Assembly (NCBI GenBank): GCA_014380545.1
Contig: JACMJP010000049.1
Coordinates: forward strand, 1 to 5,048
Length of the DNA stretch: 5,048 nucleotides
Reading direction: 5' to 3'
From: Chitinophagales bacterium
GTDB taxonomy: Bacteria; Bacteroidota; Bacteroidia; Chitinophagales; BACL12
The notes below the pieces were generated by a model. That model saw nothing but the letters and a program-made list of their open reading frames with translations, was not told where the DNA came from and made no database searches. The position numbers and the translations under genes were made by a program. Shown here in pieces: positions 4,930 through 5,048 of the stretch; position 1 is the stretch's first letter, and every line of letters starts with the position of its first letter.

Positions 4930-5048
4930 TCACCATCTGCCGCCTGCGCCGCCCCCACCAAAACCTCCGCCACCAAATCCGCCGAAACCGCCACCTCCTC
5001 CGCCGCCACCACCGAATCCTCCAAACCCACCGAATCCTTTTCCACCCC
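4930..5048 (-). CDS. C-terminal end of a Gly/Phe-rich protein, probably TPM/YgcG-like (partial)
   Basis: Only the last 38 codons and the TGA stop (4932-4930) are in the window; the gene continues past the right edge. The visible protein is almost entirely Gly with regularly spaced Phe (GKGFGGFGGFG, a run of Gly, then GFGGFGGGGFGGGGAGGRW) and ends in Arg-Trp. A Gly/Phe tail ending in GGGGAGGRW or GGGGAGGSW is typical of TPM-domain (YgcG-like) membrane proteins, in which a signal peptide, a TPM domain and a transmembrane helix come before the tail. None of those parts is visible here, so the family is inferred from the tail alone. Other Gly-rich secreted or RNA-binding proteins remain possible. 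The local DNA is far more GC-rich than its surroundings because of the GGN codons. Confidence 0.65.
   Translation of the reverse strand, partial: GGKGFGGFGGFGGGGGGGGGFGGFGGGGFGGGGAGGRW

Noticed and set aside
4937..5048. GC-rich GGN repeat tract as a CRISPR, minisatellite or foreign insertion
   Set aside because: It is in frame as a Gly/Phe-rich protein tail ending in a normal stop, and the composition follows from Gly codons. There are no regular repeat-spacer units.

Overview
This is a low-GC chromosomal window that reads as Bacteroidota (Bacteroidetes). The evidence is a DUF4290-type gene directly in front of murA, a TlpA-like thioredoxin lipoprotein, a linked grpE-dnaJ pair, start codons without recognisable Shine-Dalgarno sequences, and promoter elements matching the Bacteroidota -7 consensus TAnnTTTG. 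I cannot place it below phylum level.

Layout from left to right. Positions 1-324 (+) hold a small single-pass membrane protein of unknown function; its ATG is the first base of the window. It converges on a minus-strand block. In transcription order that block is: the 3' end of a Gly/Phe-rich gene, probably a TPM/YgcG-like membrane protein (5048-4930, cut by the window edge); a DUF4290-type gene (4795-4118); murA (4118-2814); a TlpA-like lipoprotein (2709-2155); grpE (2064-1510); and dnaJ (1503-340). The DUF4290-type gene and murA overlap by one base (TAATG). grpE and dnaJ are 6 bases apart. Gaps of about 100 bases separate murA from the tlpA-like gene, and the tlpA-like gene from grpE. I read this as three transcription units: DUF4290-murA, tlpA-like, and grpE-dnaJ.

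The genes cover core functions: the first committed step of peptidoglycan synthesis (MurA), the DnaK co-chaperones (GrpE, DnaJ), and an envelope-anchored thioredoxin-fold protein. dnaK is not in the window. Most of this is ordinary conserved gene content, and I see no CRISPR array, mobile element, RNA gene or clear defence system.

The points worth a second look are: (a) the tlpA-like/grpE gap, where a hairpin-plus-U-tract terminator contains a well-formed Bacteroidota promoter, so that grpE-dnaJ transcripts would start inside the terminator; (b) a perfect 11-bp dyad just upstream of the tlpA-like gene; (c) loss of the CxxC active site in the TlpA-like protein; (d) Asp in place of the fosfomycin-target Cys in MurA; (e) a changed His-Glu-Ala motif in GrpE; and (f) the unassigned small membrane protein next to dnaJ.
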